43,710 nucleotides of DNA from Gammaproteobacteria bacterium (GCA_028818225.1 JAPPOG010000040.1:1-43710); one strand, 5' to 3'; positions 15,806-28,798 are shown, numbered from the stretch's first letter. Made by a program: numbers and translations. The notes: a model not told the origin generated them from the letters alone.

Positions 15806-16945
15806 CTAATTCTTCTGAAAAAGCTCACGAATTTTTGCTTCCTTTGCCATAGCATCGTCATAACCCAATTGCCAAAGGGCGTTACAAAATCCTTTTTCGA
15901 ACAGAATCAGACTGAGCATGGTGCCCGATGTTTCGGATTTAATGTACCTGGACAGGGGCTTTGGCAATTCATCATAATATTCCATTGCCAGTAAATTCAG
16001 CTCCCTGGAAGGTGAGATTTCCAGCAACTCTATTTCGTTAACATGAATATGTTCCTGCGCGAGAATTGCAGGAGGCACATGAGGAATGACTTCGTTCATG
16101 TGAGAAAGAAATTCGAGGTCGTTCTCTAGCGTATCGACGAAAGCGCTGTTCAAAATATGCCCGACGATTTGCAGGAGCGAGGGAGGCTCGAACATTTCAT
16201 CTTCGAGGGGAGCTTTGGTGCGATTCCCGCTTACCCCGATAGCAAAAATTCGACGCGCCCCAAGATGAATGGCTGTGCTTGTTGGCGCCAGTTGCCGCAC
16301 AGCGCCGTCACCATAAAACTGGTTTTCAATCTGGACCGCCGGGAAAATGATGGGTATTGCCGTCGATGCCATTAAATGTTCCAGCTGTAAGCGAGTTCTC
16401 AGTCCGATCCGGTGGGGCCCTTCCCAATCATTAATGCCTTTTACTGTCTGATAAAATGATACCGATTCGCCACTGCTATAAGCAGAGGCGGTTACGCTCA
16501 CGGCATTCAGCAGACCGATGTCTATGTTATGCTGAATCTTTTCAAATTTAATTACGCGAGAAAGCAACGCGCCGAGGGGACTGTTGTCCAGGAGTGAGAC
16601 AGCGCTGTCATTGGTTTTACCACTGAGCATTGATAACAGCACGCTCGATGCACTGCTGAGCAAATTACCTGATTGCGGATCGTAGATCTGTTCGCTGCGA
16701 ATGTTTTTCCAGATGTATTCCAGGGTTTTCACGCCGGTACGCAGCCGGTGAGCATGGGTCGCCAGTCAGACTGCGTTAAGGGCACCAGCAGAGGTGCCTG
16801 CAATCACCTGAAACGGATTAGGCGAATGCTTGGGTAATATAGTGGCTACTGCGCGTAAGACGCCGATTTGATAGGCCGCCCGCGATCCGCCTCCAGAGAG
16901 AATGAGTCCAATCGGTTTATGTTCTGGGTTTTTGAGAATAGCCAT
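15806..16945 (-). pseudogene. patatin-like phospholipase gene interrupted by an in-frame TGA
   Basis: Read from the ATG at 16945, the frame gives 379 codons with one stop. Codons 1-59 carry the patatin start: SGGGSRAAYQIGVLRAV (oxyanion loop) and the nucleophile elbow IAGTSAGALNAV (S52). Codon 60 is TGA (16766-16768). The same frame then continues with LATHAHRLRTGVKTLEYIWKN and holds the catalytic aspartate D213 in YGDGAVRQLAP, through to a normal C-terminus. So only one codon breaks an otherwise intact gene. A restart at the ATG at 16732 would give 308 residues without the nucleophile serine and could not be an active lipase. The gene is decayed very recently, read through, or carries a sequence error. 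Intact relatives (RssA/patatin class) are lipid acyl hydrolases. Confidence 0.85.
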
Positions 16946-17422
16946 GACCAGAATGCAAGCTTGCAGTTATCACTCAACGGGGTTCTAAAACGTATTTTTC
17001 AGGCAACAAATAGCGCAGGAATTCGCGATTTCCGCTGCTCAAACTATCGGCAGAAACGAGGGGTGTTGAAGAGCAGGTTTAACACTTCAGGCTTTGTTGT
17101 GTCCAAAATAACGCGCTATGGAAAGAATGAATGGCTGATTCCAGTGACGGCAGGGCAGTGAAACGTGGTTCTAGCTAATCAACGTATTGGTGTCACAAGG
17201 GACAGCAGCCATATGCACGTTCCTTGCCTTTGCAGCAACCCCGGGAGAATCGGCAACAATTGCAATTTTCTTACTCTCTCTTCAGATGTAGTACGATAGC
17301 GCCACACTTAGCCTCCAGATAGCAGGGGTTTAAGCAATCCATTGATAATTTTTGGCGAACACCCATATTAGGTAAGGCTTACAACTATTTGTTGTGTTTT
17401 CACTTGGAAATGAGAATCGGTA
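16946..17422. other. intergenic region without a supported gene
   Basis: 477 bases between the divergent patatin and 5'-nucleotidase genes. I find no convincing coding frame; the short frame that enters from 16868 is antisense to the patatin start and has no recognisable content. A weak promoter candidate toward the nucleotidase is TTGATA (17342-17347) with TATTAG (17366-17371), 18 bases apart. No repeat or RNA gene was recognised. Confidence 0.45.
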
Positions 17423-18328
17423 GTGCTTGAAACAGAAATTCCAAAGATAGATCCGTTAGTTATCGCAATCTCTTCTCGTGCATTGTTCGATATGACGGAT
17501 AGCCACCTTGTCTATGAAGAGAAAGGACTCGATGCCTATCAACAATACCAGATTGCGCGTGAAGACGAGCCCTTGGAACCGGGCGAGGCGTTCAACCTGG
17601 TGCATAAGTTGCTGCATCTGAATTCTCTCCTGGAAGAATCGCCTGTCCAGGTGATTTTACTGTCGAGGAACTCGGCAGACACTGGCCTGCGTGTCTTTAA
17701 TTCAATTCAGCATTACCAGCTGGATATTACCCGCGCTGCATTTTGTGGGGGAGACAGCCCCTATCGCTATATATCGGCATTTAATAGCCACCTGTTTTTA
17801 TCTGCCGATGGTGCCGATGTCAGGCAGGCATTGGACTCAGGAGTAGCTGCCGCAACCATTTTGCCATCCAATAAGTCAGAGAACGCGCAGGATCTGCTCA
17901 AAATAGCCTTCGATGGGGATGCTGTTTTATTCTCAGATGAATCAGAAAAAATATTTAAAGACAAAGGATTAGAGGCTTTTACTAAGAATGAACTCGAAGC
18001 TGCGAATGATCCTCTAAGCGGTGGCCCTTTTAAGCCTTTTCTAGCAGCATTGCAGCAGATCCAGCAGGCCTTTCCAGCGGGAGAAGTGCCAATTCGCACC
18101 TGCCTGGTCACGGCCCGCGCAGCGCCCGCCCACGAACGGGTAGTAAGGACATTAAGGGCATGGAATATCCGTATTGACGAATCCTTGTTTCTGGGGGGAT
18201 TGGATAAAAGCGAGTTTCTGCAGGCATTTGACGCCGACGTCTTTTTCGATGATCAGGAAGGCCATTGTGAATCTGCGAGCAACCATGTGGCTACCGGTCA
18301 CGTACCTCATGGGGTAGCTAATAATTAG
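17423..18328 (+). CDS. 5'-nucleotidase (cytosolic NT5C1-like family)
   Basis: 301 residues from a GTG start. It follows the bacterial/animal cytosolic 5'-nucleotidase (PF06189-type) pattern from end to end: 'PLVIAISSRALFDM' at the start, 'VYEEKGLDAYQQYQ', 'VILLSRNSADTGLRVFNSIQHY', 'FCGGDSPYRYISAFNSHLFLSA', 'DAVLFSDESEKIFKDKGLEAF', 'LVTARAAPAHERVVRTLRAW' and 'DADVFFDDQEGHCE'. Members remove the phosphate from nucleoside monophosphates such as AMP or IMP in the cytoplasm. It stands alone; the next gene is convergent. Confidence 0.88.
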   Translation: MLETEIPKIDPLVIAISSRALFDMTDSHLVYEEKGLDAYQQYQIAREDEPLEPGEAFNLVHKLLHLNSLLEESPVQVILLSRNSADTGLRVFNSIQHYQLDITRAAFCGGDSPYRYISAFNSHLFLSADGADVRQALDSGVAAATILPSNKSENAQDLLKIAFDGDAVLFSDESEKIFKDKGLEAFTKNELEAANDPLSGGPFKPFLAALQQIQQAFPAGEVPIRTCLVTARAAPAHERVVRTLRAWNIRIDESLFLGGLDKSEFLQAFDADVFFDDQEGHCESASNHVATGHVPHGVANN

Positions 18329-18365
18329 TTTTCAATTAGTTAGCATGCTTTATAAAAGTAAATTA

Positions 18366-19154
18366 TTAGTAAAAGCTATAGTACCCGCCCAGACACAGCA
18401 AAATGAGGGTAAGTAGCCGCTGCAGGACCTTGTCCGGGACCCGGGAACTCACTTTTGAACCCCAGTGAATAGCAGGAAGTGACCCCACCAAAAGACTGAA
18501 CAATAGAACAAAGTCGACATAGCCGCTGAGCATATATCCAAGACCTGCAAAAAAGGTGAGAGGCACTGCATGGGCTATATCTGTGCCTATGATCCTGACG
18601 GCCGATAGCTGGGTATAAATTGTCATCAGGATAGCAGCGCCAAATGCGCCGGCACCCACGGAAGACAGGGTTACGCAAGCGCCCAGCAATAGTCCCATTA
18701 CCCAGGTGACAGCAGATCGATGGCTGTGGATGGGTTGCATGAAGAATTCAGGCCGTTCCTCTAATGCGTTCATGCGAACTTTATCTCTAAATATCAATAT
18801 AATAGCTGTAACAATTAACATGATTCCTAAGCTAAAGGTCAAGAGACTCTCAAATTCAGGTGATTCCTGGAATGCGGCATCGAGAAAGAAGACATGGAGC
18901 AGAACCGACACAGGAATGCTGCCGGCAGCTAACAGCAAGACTATCTTCCATTCGACGTTTCTTTGGCGATGGTGGCTAACGGCGCCACCGGCTTTGGTAA
19001 TGGCGGCATAAAGCAGGTCAGTGCCAATTGCAACCGGCGCAGGATATCCAAATACCAGTAGCAGTGGCGTCATGAGGGAGCCCCCACCAACTCCGGTGAG
19101 GCCTATGGCAAATCCGACGGCGGCACCTGCCAAAATATGCAGCAAGAATTCCAT
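18366..19154 (-). CDS. TauE/SafE-family sulfite/anion exporter
   Basis: 262 residues with about eight hydrophobic segments. It has the family duplication and signature: 'AGAAVGFAIGLTGVGGGSLMTPLLLVFGYPAPVAIGTDLLYAAITKAGGA' at the start and 'GACVTLSSVGAGAFGAAIL' at the head of the second half. Family members are implicated in export of sulfite, sulfoacetate or other sulfur anions, though many are untested. It is divergent from the CysB-like regulator, with APS reductase one gene further on, which supports a role in sulfite or sulfate handling under CysB control. Confidence 0.88.
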   Translation of the reverse strand: MEFLLHILAGAAVGFAIGLTGVGGGSLMTPLLLVFGYPAPVAIGTDLLYAAITKAGGAVSHHRQRNVEWKIVLLLAAGSIPVSVLLHVFFLDAAFQESPEFESLLTFSLGIMLIVTAIILIFRDKVRMNALEERPEFFMQPIHSHRSAVTWVMGLLLGACVTLSSVGAGAFGAAILMTIYTQLSAVRIIGTDIAHAVPLTFFAGLGYMLSGYVDFVLLFSLLVGSLPAIHWGSKVSSRVPDKVLQRLLTLILLCLGGYYSFY

Positions 19155-19252
19155 ATGGCTTTAAATTAATCGGTAGGCTGCTTTCGATGGTTCTATCAGC
19201 ACAAATGCAGGGGAAAGTTAGAATTTTTTGGCTATTCTTAAAAGTAATATTT

Positions 19253-19282
19253 TTGCATAGTTTTATAACAAAATAGCATAAT
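19253..19282 (+). promoter_or_regulatory. candidate promoter of the cysB-like gene
   Basis: TTGCAT (19253-19258) and CATAAT (19277-19282) with an 18-base spacer in an AT-rich stretch between the divergent TauE and CysB genes. The start would be near 19289, about 30 bases before the ATG at 19320. The -35 matches consensus at only three of six bases. Confidence 0.4.
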
Positions 19283-19298
19283 TGAATTCCTTCATTAG

Positions 19299-20357
<1,059 letters not shown>

Positions 20358-20394
20358 TAGCCCTTCAGAAAATCAGGCGTTTGCCAGTTGCTTT

Positions 20395-21123
20395 TCAGGA
20401 ATCCTGTTCAATATTGATTCGATGCAGGCCACATTCTTTGATGGTGGCTTCCTCCCACCACCAGCGTCCTTCGCGCTCATGCTGGTTGGGGCCGATAGCC
20501 TTGGTGCAGGGCTCACAGCCAATACTGACAAATCCACAATCATGAAGTTCGTTATAGGGCACATCAAACAGCCGAATCATCTCCCATACCTGGCCTGAAC
20601 TATAATTGGCCAATGGATTGATTTTCAGCACCTGATGCTGCGCAGTGGAAAAAGTCGTATCTATTTCCAGTACCGGCACTTCAACTCTCGTGGGGCTCTG
20701 GTCCCGCCGCTGACCTGTAATCCAGGCATCCAGACCCTGTAGTTTCTTCTTTAGGGGTTCGACTTTTCGAATCCCGCAGCACTCTTCATGTCCATCGCTA
20801 TAAAAACTATATAAACCTCTATTTTTGACGAGATTACTAACTGCCTCAGCGTCTGGAAAAAGCACCTCGATAGGTCTTTGGTAGTGATCCCTGACCTTTT
20901 CAATAAAGCGATAAGTCTCGGGATGGAGGCGTCCGGTGTCCAGGGTAAAAATTGGAGGAGGAGGCGAGTATTTCTTGCTTAACTCAATTAGCAATACGTC
21001 TTCAGCGCCGCTGAAGGAAATAGCAGAGTTTGGCAGTCGCTCGAGCAGCTGCGTCATTATCTCTTTCGGTTCAGCCTCTCTGAGAGAGGTATTGAGCTCT
21101 GCAATTTCTGAGTTGTCCATCAT
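20395..21123 (-). CDS. cysH: assimilatory adenylyl-sulfate (APS) reductase CysH, iron-sulfur type
   Basis: 242 residues from the ATG at 21123 (MMDNSEIAEL); a TTG ten codons upstream is less likely. The enzyme reduces activated sulfate to sulfite with thioredoxin. The PP-loop nucleotide site is 'NSAISFSGAEDVLLIELS' and 'FTLDTGRLHPETY'. Cysteines C115-C116 (HEECCGIRK) and C203/C206 (GCEPCTKAI) form the [4Fe-4S] ligand set of APS reductases, absent from the PAPS-only enzymes of E. coli. C231 in KECGLH is the catalytic cysteine. It therefore most likely uses APS, with no need for CysC. It converges with the CysB-like gene. Confidence 0.94.
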   Translation of the reverse strand: MMDNSEIAELNTSLREAEPKEIMTQLLERLPNSAISFSGAEDVLLIELSKKYSPPPPIFTLDTGRLHPETYRFIEKVRDHYQRPIEVLFPDAEAVSNLVKNRGLYSFYSDGHEECCGIRKVEPLKKKLQGLDAWITGQRRDQSPTRVEVPVLEIDTTFSTAQHQVLKINPLANYSSGQVWEMIRLFDVPYNELHDCGFVSIGCEPCTKAIGPNQHEREGRWWWEEATIKECGLHRINIEQDS

Positions 21124-21457
21124 TCTCACTAGCGCTGTCGGGTTGGGCGGCAAAGGGCGCTAATTCTGATCTATTTGAGTTTGAGGGTAAAGGTACGCGT
21201 TGTACTGGCTGGCTACAACGCCCTGAGTTGTGAAACCTCAAGCTATGTTCCACGTGAAAAATTCAATAAAATTAATCACTTAGACAGTCTAAATGCCATA
21301 ATACACAAGATATAGGCTAGGCTGCACTGAAAAATTACAATATCTAGATTTTAGGGATTTACCGCCAGTGACCAGCTGTTACCTAAAACATTCATCTGTT
21401 AAATTGACGCCTTACTGAATGGTCCCTGCTGAGGTGTATAGAGGAGTTGTGAGCGCG
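21124..21457. promoter_or_regulatory. divergent cysH/thrH region with a 13-base palindrome
   Basis: 334 bases without a gene. It contains a perfect palindrome TTAGACAGTCTAA at 21280-21292 (six-base arms, one central base) in an AT-rich context about 160 bases ahead of cysH, a possible operator for a sulfur regulator or another repressor. I did not find a convincing -35/-10 pair on either strand. A GAGGAG at 21441-21446 is the thrH ribosome binding site. Confidence 0.4.
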
Positions 21458-22075
21458 ATGGAACTAGCCTGCCTGGATCTGGAGGGTGTATTAATACCCG
21501 AAATATGGATTGGATTCGCCGAAAAAACCGGCATCAATGAACTGCGAGCAACAACTCGAGATATTCCTGACTACGATGAACTGATGCAGCAGCGGCTGGG
21601 CTTGCTCAAGCAGCACAAGTTGGGCTTGCCAGATATTCAAGAAGTTATTGCAACAATGGCGCCGCTGGAGGGAGCACTGGAGTTTATAAACTGGCTTAAA
21701 GAGCGTTTTCAACTCATTATTTTATCAGATACGTTCTATGAATTTTCTCATCCCCTGATGCGGCAACTAGACTTTCCGACACTTTTTTGCCACCGCCTGG
21801 TTGCCGATGAAACCGGTGCTATCGTGGATTACAAGCTACGGCAAAAAGATCCCAAGCGGCAATGCGTTATTGCTTTTCACAGCTTGAATTTCAGGGTGAT
21901 TGCCGCCGGAGATTCCTATAACGACACCACTATGTTGAGCGAGGCTGATGCTGGCATTTTGTTTCGCGCACCTGAAAACGTGCTTAGCGAATTTCCGCAA
22001 TTCCCAGCGGCAGAAAGTTATACCGAGCTACGCCAGGAATTTTTAAAAGCGAGTAACAGGGATTTATCGCTGTAA
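21458..22075 (+). CDS. thrH: phosphoserine phosphatase / homoserine phosphotransferase ThrH
   Basis: 205 residues from the ATG at 21458 (MELACLDLEGVLIPEIWIGF); upstream codons in frame do not belong to the family. It is near-collinear with Pseudomonas ThrH: nucleophile D7 in DLEGV, 'ATTRDIPDYDELMQQRL', 'LIILSDTFYEFSHPLMRQL', 'KLRQKDPKRQCVIAFHSL' and 'VIAAGDSYNDTTMLSEADAGILF'. It is a HAD-fold enzyme that dephosphorylates phosphoserine and can pass the phosphate to homoserine, linking serine and threonine synthesis. It stands alone and converges with roxA. Confidence 0.96.
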   Translation: MELACLDLEGVLIPEIWIGFAEKTGINELRATTRDIPDYDELMQQRLGLLKQHKLGLPDIQEVIATMAPLEGALEFINWLKERFQLIILSDTFYEFSHPLMRQLDFPTLFCHRLVADETGAIVDYKLRQKDPKRQCVIAFHSLNFRVIAAGDSYNDTTMLSEADAGILFRAPENVLSEFPQFPAAESYTELRQEFLKASNRDLSL

Positions 22076-22089
22076 CTTGCCAGTGTCGG

Positions 22090-24659
<2,570 letters not shown>

Positions 24660-25343
24660 TTAAATTAAAGTTAAGAGCTTGCGTCGAATATTACCGGCGG
24701 TTTCTTGCACGCGTTTCCGGTAGAAGACCAGGCGCCAACGCCTTCCACCCAGTTGGTACCAGAGTACTGCCGATCGAATCCCTCCCAGTAATAGCGCTCT
24801 GATCCGATTCGCCACATTTTCATTTTTGAGATTTTCTATCTTGCCTTGTACCTGTATGCGATATGAGAGCGTACTGATTGTATCTTGATAAAGTTGAGCA
24901 AGCTGCTCGAAGATACGGTCTTGCTCCGTAAGCTGGGCCGCATTGATTTCACCATTGGGACTTTCAATGCTCTCGATCGGGTTGATAAGTTGAAGTCGCT
25001 GGCGCAACTCATTCTGCAGCCGCTTACTGCTTGCCAGTTTGTTGCGTAATAACAACATTCCCAGGGTATAGCGGACGATTTCTGTATTCTCTCTACTGCG
25101 CTCGTTGCTAAAGATTTCCTGGATAGTGCGTAGCCCCAATTCAAAATCAGCAACTTTCGGATAGATTTCAGCCACGGAAGATGAGTTAACCACGAGCAGG
25201 GGATTTATCGACGCCACGAGCTCTGTTTGAGGGGCTTTGCCATCTACTGCCAGAGTGTTCACCAGGGCTGCACACTGCGCAACCGCAGCGAGAGCCACAT
25301 TCTGATATTCCCAGCGGCTGAACTTATCGACAGTACTGTTCAA
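24660..25343 (-). CDS. hflD: HflD, lysogenization regulator homolog
   Basis: 227 residues from a TTG at 25343, chosen because GGAGG (25352-25356) lies 8 bases upstream; a TTG at 25358 is the other option and has no such site. The helical sequence fits HflD: '[17 protein letters not shown]', '[11 protein letters not shown]', '[13 protein letters not shown]', '[44 protein letters not shown]'. In E. coli HflD is a peripheral membrane protein that binds the lambda CII activator; its cellular job is less clear. The start overlaps the mnmA end by about 20 bases, and the order mnmA-hflD-purB is conserved in gammaproteobacteria. Confidence 0.93.
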   Translation of the reverse strand: MNSTVDKFSRWEYQNVALAAVAQCAALVNTLAVDGKAPQTELVASINPLLVVNSSSVAEIYPKVADFELGLRTIQEIFSNERSRENTEIVRYTLGMLLLRNKLASSKRLQNELRQRLQLINPIESIESPNGEINAAQLTEQDRIFEQLAQLYQDTISTLSYRIQVQGKIENLKNENVANRIRALLLGGIRSAVLWYQLGGRRWRLVFYRKRVQETAGNIRRKLLTLI

Positions 25344-26421
25344 TGATTGCCCCTCCAAGGCAACGCTCAGCCTGATAAAAAACTATATATTGACCGGGGG
25401 TAACGGCACGCTGAGGCTGTTCGAATATTACTTCAACTCTTGAGTCTTCGTAGGGTTTAAGCAGGCAATCTTGATCTTCCTGCCGATAGCGGATCTTGGC
25501 GCTGCACCTAAGCGGAAGCGCCGGGTGCTGCTGGTTAATCCAATGCGGTGCTTGTGCGATCAGGCGGGTAGAAAAAAGATCCTCGTTTTCATTACCCTGC
25601 GCGACTATCAATACATTACGATTTAAATCTTTGGAAATAACGTACCAGGCATCTTCTGATTTATTTTGCAGGCCACCGATGCCAAGACCCTGGCGCTGGC
25701 CATAGGTATAGAACATTAGCCCTGCATGACGACCAATAATTTCTCCATCATTCGTCTCAATGGCACCTGGCTGCGCGGGCAAGTATTGCTCGAGAAAGTC
25801 TTTAAACTTCCGCTCGCCGATAAAACATATTCCGGTGCTATCTTTTTTATCATGGGTTCGCAAATGCAGATCGGCAGCCACTTTTCTGACATCAGATTTA
25901 GGCAGAGCTCCCAATGGAAACAGACTCTTATGCAAACAACCTTCATTGACTTCGCATAAAAAATAGCTTTGATCCTTGTTGCTATCAATTCCCTTGAGCA
26001 AGTAGGTTTCATCCCCGACTTCGGACTTTCGCACGTAGTGGCCTGTGGCAATGAAATCGGCGCCCAGCTCAGTTGCGTATTCCAGGAAGGCTTTGAATTT
26101 TATTTCCCGATTACAGAGCACATCAGGATTAGGCGTACGTCCAGCGCGATATTCCTTTAAAAAATGGGCAAAGACATTATCCCAGTATTCCGCTGAGAAA
26201 TTAGCCGTATGTAGTTGAATGCCCAGAACATCACAGACTGCCTGCGCATCCGCTAGATCTTCTTTTGCTGTACAGTACTCAGTGCCATCATCTTCCTCCC
26301 AGTTCTTCATGAACAATCCCTCGACATGAAAACCTTGTTGCTGCAGCATATAGGCGGCAACCGAAGAGTCCACCCCACCGGACATTCCGACTATTACGTT
26401 ATGAATGGGTGCTGCCAACAC
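25324..26421 (-). CDS. mnmA: tRNA-specific 2-thiouridylase MnmA
   Basis: 365 residues from a GTG that overlaps the nudJ stop (TAGTG), with AGGAG upstream. The PP-loop is [16 protein letters not shown], the two catalytic cysteines are C103 ([10 protein letters not shown]) and C199 (STGICFIGE), and the tRNA-binding stretches 'FIATGHYVR' and '[15 protein letters not shown]' are present. It activates U34 of tRNA-Lys, -Glu and -Gln with ATP and inserts sulfur received from the TusBCD-TusE relay, whose genes are also in this window (41.3-42.6 kb). Confidence 0.97.
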   Translation of the reverse strand: MLAAPIHNVIVGMSGGVDSSVAAYMLQQQGFHVEGLFMKNWEEDDGTEYCTAKEDLADAQAVCDVLGIQLHTANFSAEYWDNVFAHFLKEYRAGRTPNPDVLCNREIKFKAFLEYATELGADFIATGHYVRKSEVGDETYLLKGIDSNKDQSYFLCEVNEGCLHKSLFPLGALPKSDVRKVAADLHLRTHDKKDSTGICFIGERKFKDFLEQYLPAQPGAIETNDGEIIGRHAGLMFYTYGQRQGLGIGGLQNKSEDAWYVISKDLNRNVLIVAQGNENEDLFSTRLIAQAPHWINQQHPALPLRCSAKIRYRQEDQDCLLKPYEDSRVEVIFEQPQRAVTPGQYIVFYQAERCLGGAIIEQYCR

Positions 26422-26876
26422 TAGAACTCCTGGACAGTAGAATGGGTAAGAGATAAGGGAAAAATCTTTGCATTAATAAAATCATTTAATACTTCGAGCA
26501 CCAGGGGACTTCTTAGCTCAGATTCTTTAGATTTAATTTCAGACAGCGATAACCAGCAAGCTTCGAGGATATCCTCATCCAATTTTGCATCCTGAACCTT
26601 GGCAACAGGGCTGGCTACAAAGCAGTGTCGCAAATAACTAATGCCGTTAAGTGGTGAGGTGTATTGGTAGATACCAAGAAACTGCGTGATTTTAACCCGC
26701 CAACCGGTTTCTTCCAGAGTTTCTCTTACCGCAGCGGAGATTAAGGATTCGCCGGGTTCCAAATGGCCTGCGGGTTGATTATAAACGATCAAGCCATCTG
26801 ATTCTTCGCGCACCATCAGGAAGCGGCTATCCCGCTCGATTACACAGGCAACCGTGATGTGAGGGGCTTTACTCAT
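26421..26876 (-). CDS. nudJ: Nudix phosphatase NudJ-like
   Basis: 151 residues. A complete Nudix box runs from G37 ([20 protein letters not shown], then TGW), followed by '[23 protein letters not shown]'. In E. coli NudJ (YmfB) sits directly upstream of mnmA, as here, and hydrolyses nucleoside tri- and diphosphates and thiamine precursors. The ATG at 26876 is the first gene of the operon; its stop overlaps the mnmA start. Confidence 0.92.
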   Translation of the reverse strand: MSKAPHITVACVIERDSRFLMVREESDGLIVYNQPAGHLEPGESLISAAVRETLEETGWRVKITQFLGIYQYTSPLNGISYLRHCFVASPVAKVQDAKLDEDILEACWLSLSEIKSKESELRSPLVLEVLNDFINAKIFPLSLTHSTVQEF

Positions 26877-26900
26877 TCGACTGAAATTGTAAAAGTCGCG

Positions 26901-26930
26901 AATCTAATCATTAATTCGCTTCTGGATCAA
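26901..26930 (-). promoter_or_regulatory. candidate promoter of the nudJ-mnmA-hflD-purB-roxA operon
   Basis: On the minus strand TTGATC (26925-26930) and TAGATT (26901-26906) are 18 bases apart, ahead of the nudJ ATG at 26876. Both boxes match consensus at four of six bases. On the plus strand a perfect TATAAT at 26931-26936 could be the -10 for moaC, but no good -35 goes with it. Confidence 0.3.
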
Positions 26931-27031
26931 TATAATATGGGAATTAATTCATTTATATTCTAGCACTTGGCTTTAGCTTGAGATGGGAAACATGGATAAT
27001 ATCAATTCGGCAGCAAGGCGTGAGACGATAA

Positions 27032-27511
27032 ATGAGTGAACTTACCCATATCGATAAGCAGGGCAAAGCCAAGATGGTTGATGTCGGCAACAAAAGCGAG
27101 AGTCAGCGTAGCGCCACTGCCCGTGGTGAAATTGCAATGGCGGCTGCCACCCTCAAACTCATAGCAGAGGGCGGTCACAGCAAGGGCGATGTCATTTCTG
27201 TGGCCCGAGTCGCGGGTATACAGGCGGCAAAAAATTGCTCACAACTTATCCCGCTGTGTCACCCCCTGATGCTGACTTCCGTAGCTGTGGAACTGGAATT
27301 GGATAGCGAGAATAGTCGTGTGCTGGTCGAAGCGACCTGCAAAGTTAACGGGCCAACGGGAGTTGAGATGGAGGCTCTCACTGCAGTTTCTGTTACAGCA
27401 TTGACGATTTACGACATGTGCAAGGCGGTAGATAAAGAAATGACTATTGGGGATATTACCCTGATTGAGAAACAGGGTGGCAAAAGTGGTCATTATCGTA
27501 AGGCGGGTTAG
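27032..27511 (+). CDS. moaC: cyclic pyranopterin monophosphate synthase MoaC
   Basis: 159 residues (E. coli 161). Conserved stretches: '[23 protein letters not shown]', '[31 protein letters not shown]' and '[27 protein letters not shown]'. It forms cyclic pyranopterin from the product of MoaA in molybdenum cofactor synthesis. It heads a moaC-moaD-moaE operon (gaps of 9 and 16 bases); moaA and moaB are not nearby. An 18-codon frame from the ATG at 26983 ends with a TGA inside the moaC start (ATGAGTGA) and could couple translation. Confidence 0.97.
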   Translation: MSELTHIDKQGKAKMVDVGNKSESQRSATARGEIAMAAATLKLIAEGGHSKGDVISVARVAGIQAAKNCSQLIPLCHPLMLTSVAVELELDSENSRVLVEATCKVNGPTGVEMEALTAVSVTALTIYDMCKAVDKEMTIGDITLIEKQGGKSGHYRKAG

Positions 27512-27520
27512 TCAGAAATC

Positions 27521-27775
27521 ATGATTCAAATTCACTACTTTGCAAGCATTCGGGAGCGGCTGGAGGCTGACCAGGAACAATTAACCTTGCCAGACCATGT
27601 ATCCAGTATTGATGAGCTGATAAAGCATCTAGCGACAATTAATCCCAAATTCAGTGCCGTTGTTAATTCGACCAGCAAAATATTAGTGGCGGTGAATCAG
27701 ACAGTTGTGGATAGAAGCTATAAACTTTCTGAAAACGATGAAGTGGCATTTTTCCCGCCCATGACCGGCGGCTAA
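27521..27775 (+). CDS. moaD: molybdopterin synthase sulfur carrier subunit MoaD
   Basis: 84 residues with the ubiquitin-like fold and the C-terminal Gly-Gly (FFPPMTGG) that is converted to a thiocarboxylate. 'IHYFASIRERLEADQEQLTLP' at the start and 'VAVNQTVVDRSYKLSENDEVAFFPP' at the end are typical. It delivers sulfur to cyclic pyranopterin within the MoaD-MoaE complex. It lies between moaC and moaE. Confidence 0.95.
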   Translation: MIQIHYFASIRERLEADQEQLTLPDHVSSIDELIKHLATINPKFSAVVNSTSKILVAVNQTVVDRSYKLSENDEVAFFPPMTGG

Positions 27776-27791
27776 CTGTGCAATATTCAGC

Positions 27792-28259
27792 ATGATTTCG
27801 GTTCAGACAGATGATTTTGAAATTGCGAAGGAATACGCACAACTTCGCATAACCGCTGGTGATGCCGGGGCCATAGTTACCTTTACCGGGCTTGTGCGAG
27901 AAATCTACGATCATGACAACGCAGCCGGTGAGAAGATCCAATCACTGTTTCTCGAGCATTATCCAGGAATGACCGAAAAGAGCCTGCAGACCATAGTCAC
28001 CAGGGCAAATGACAAATGGGACTTGTTGGCAACTCGGGTAATACACCGTGTCGGGGTATTGCAGCCCAGCGATCAGATCGTCTTCGTTGGAACCGCCAGT
28101 GCGCATCGGCAAAATGCTTTTGATGCGGCTCGGTTTATTATGGATTTCTTAAAGAGTGAGGCGCCTTTCTGGAAAAAACAGGTTACTGAATCTTCCACGG
28201 AATGGGTAGAGTCACGACAAACCGATGCGGAAGCAATTGAAACCTGGCGGCAGGATTAA
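27792..28259 (+). CDS. moaE: molybdopterin synthase catalytic subunit MoaE
   Basis: 155 residues. Typical stretches: 'GDAGAIVTFTGLVREIYDHD', 'LFLEHYPGMTEKSLQTIV', 'RVIHRVGVLQPSDQIVFVGTASAHRQNAFDAARFIMDFLKSEAPFWKKQ', which includes the lysine-rich active-site end. It joins two sulfurs to cyclic pyranopterin to make molybdopterin. Its stop codon overlaps that of the convergent rluE gene (four shared bases), so no terminator can lie between them. Confidence 0.96.
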   Translation: MISVQTDDFEIAKEYAQLRITAGDAGAIVTFTGLVREIYDHDNAAGEKIQSLFLEHYPGMTEKSLQTIVTRANDKWDLLATRVIHRVGVLQPSDQIVFVGTASAHRQNAFDAARFIMDFLKSEAPFWKKQVTESSTEWVESRQTDAEAIETWRQD

Positions 28260-28798
28260 ACTTCGAGTTCGGTAAAGCAGCCAGGCGGCAGTCCATCAAG
28301 TTTCCAAGTTCCAATAGCAACCCGAATCAAGCGTAGCGTTGGAAATCCTGTCGCCGCAGTCATACGCCTGACCTGACGGTTCCTGCCTTCCATGATTTTC
28401 AATTCGATCCAGCTGGTGGGAATATTTTGCCTGAATCGAACTGGCGGCTCCCGCTGCCATAAGTAGGCTGGCTCCTCAATGCGAGTGACTTTTGCGGGCC
28501 GGGTAAGACCATCGTTTAATGCGACTCCCTGGACTAAACTCTCAATAGCTTCATCGCTAATCATGCCGTCCACTTGGGCATGATAAGTCTTCTCCATTTT
28601 AAATTTTGGATCAGCTATTTTTTGCTGCAATTTTCCGTCATTGGTCAGCAGGAGCAAGCCTTCCGAATCCTTATCCAGTCTGCCAGCTGCATAAACAGTC
28701 TTGTGATTAATGTAGCTGGCCAAAGTCGCTTGCCCATCGACGCCAGTAAACTGGGATAGAACACCGAATGGCTTGTTAAAAAGAATTAACCTGGACAT
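28256..28798 (-). CDS. rluE: 23S rRNA pseudouridine(2457) synthase RluE-like
   Basis: 180 residues. The catalytic aspartate sits in YAAGRLDKDSEGLLLLTNDG. 'LILFNKPFGVLSQFTG', 'MEKTYHAQVDG' and 'IELKIMEGRNRQVRRMTAATGFPTLRLIRVAIG' are the RluE/RsuA family motifs. There is no N-terminal S4 domain, which together with the length fits RluE rather than RluB/RluF/RsuA. It should isomerise one uridine of 23S rRNA. It is convergent with moaE, overlapping its stop. Confidence 0.9.
   Translation of the reverse strand: MSRLILFNKPFGVLSQFTGVDGQATLASYINHKTVYAAGRLDKDSEGLLLLTNDGKLQQKIADPKFKMEKTYHAQVDGMISDEAIESLVQGVALNDGLTRPAKVTRIEEPAYLWQREPPVRFRQNIPTSWIELKIMEGRNRQVRRMTAATGFPTLRLIRVAIGTWKLDGLPPGCFTELEV

Noticed and set aside
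16868..17161. 97-codon plus-strand frame near the patatin start
   Set aside because: Largely antisense to the patatin N-terminus and its upstream region, with no family resemblance.
26877..27031. Molybdenum-cofactor riboswitch upstream of moaC
   Set aside because: The leader is AT-rich, short and lacks the long conserved stems of that RNA.
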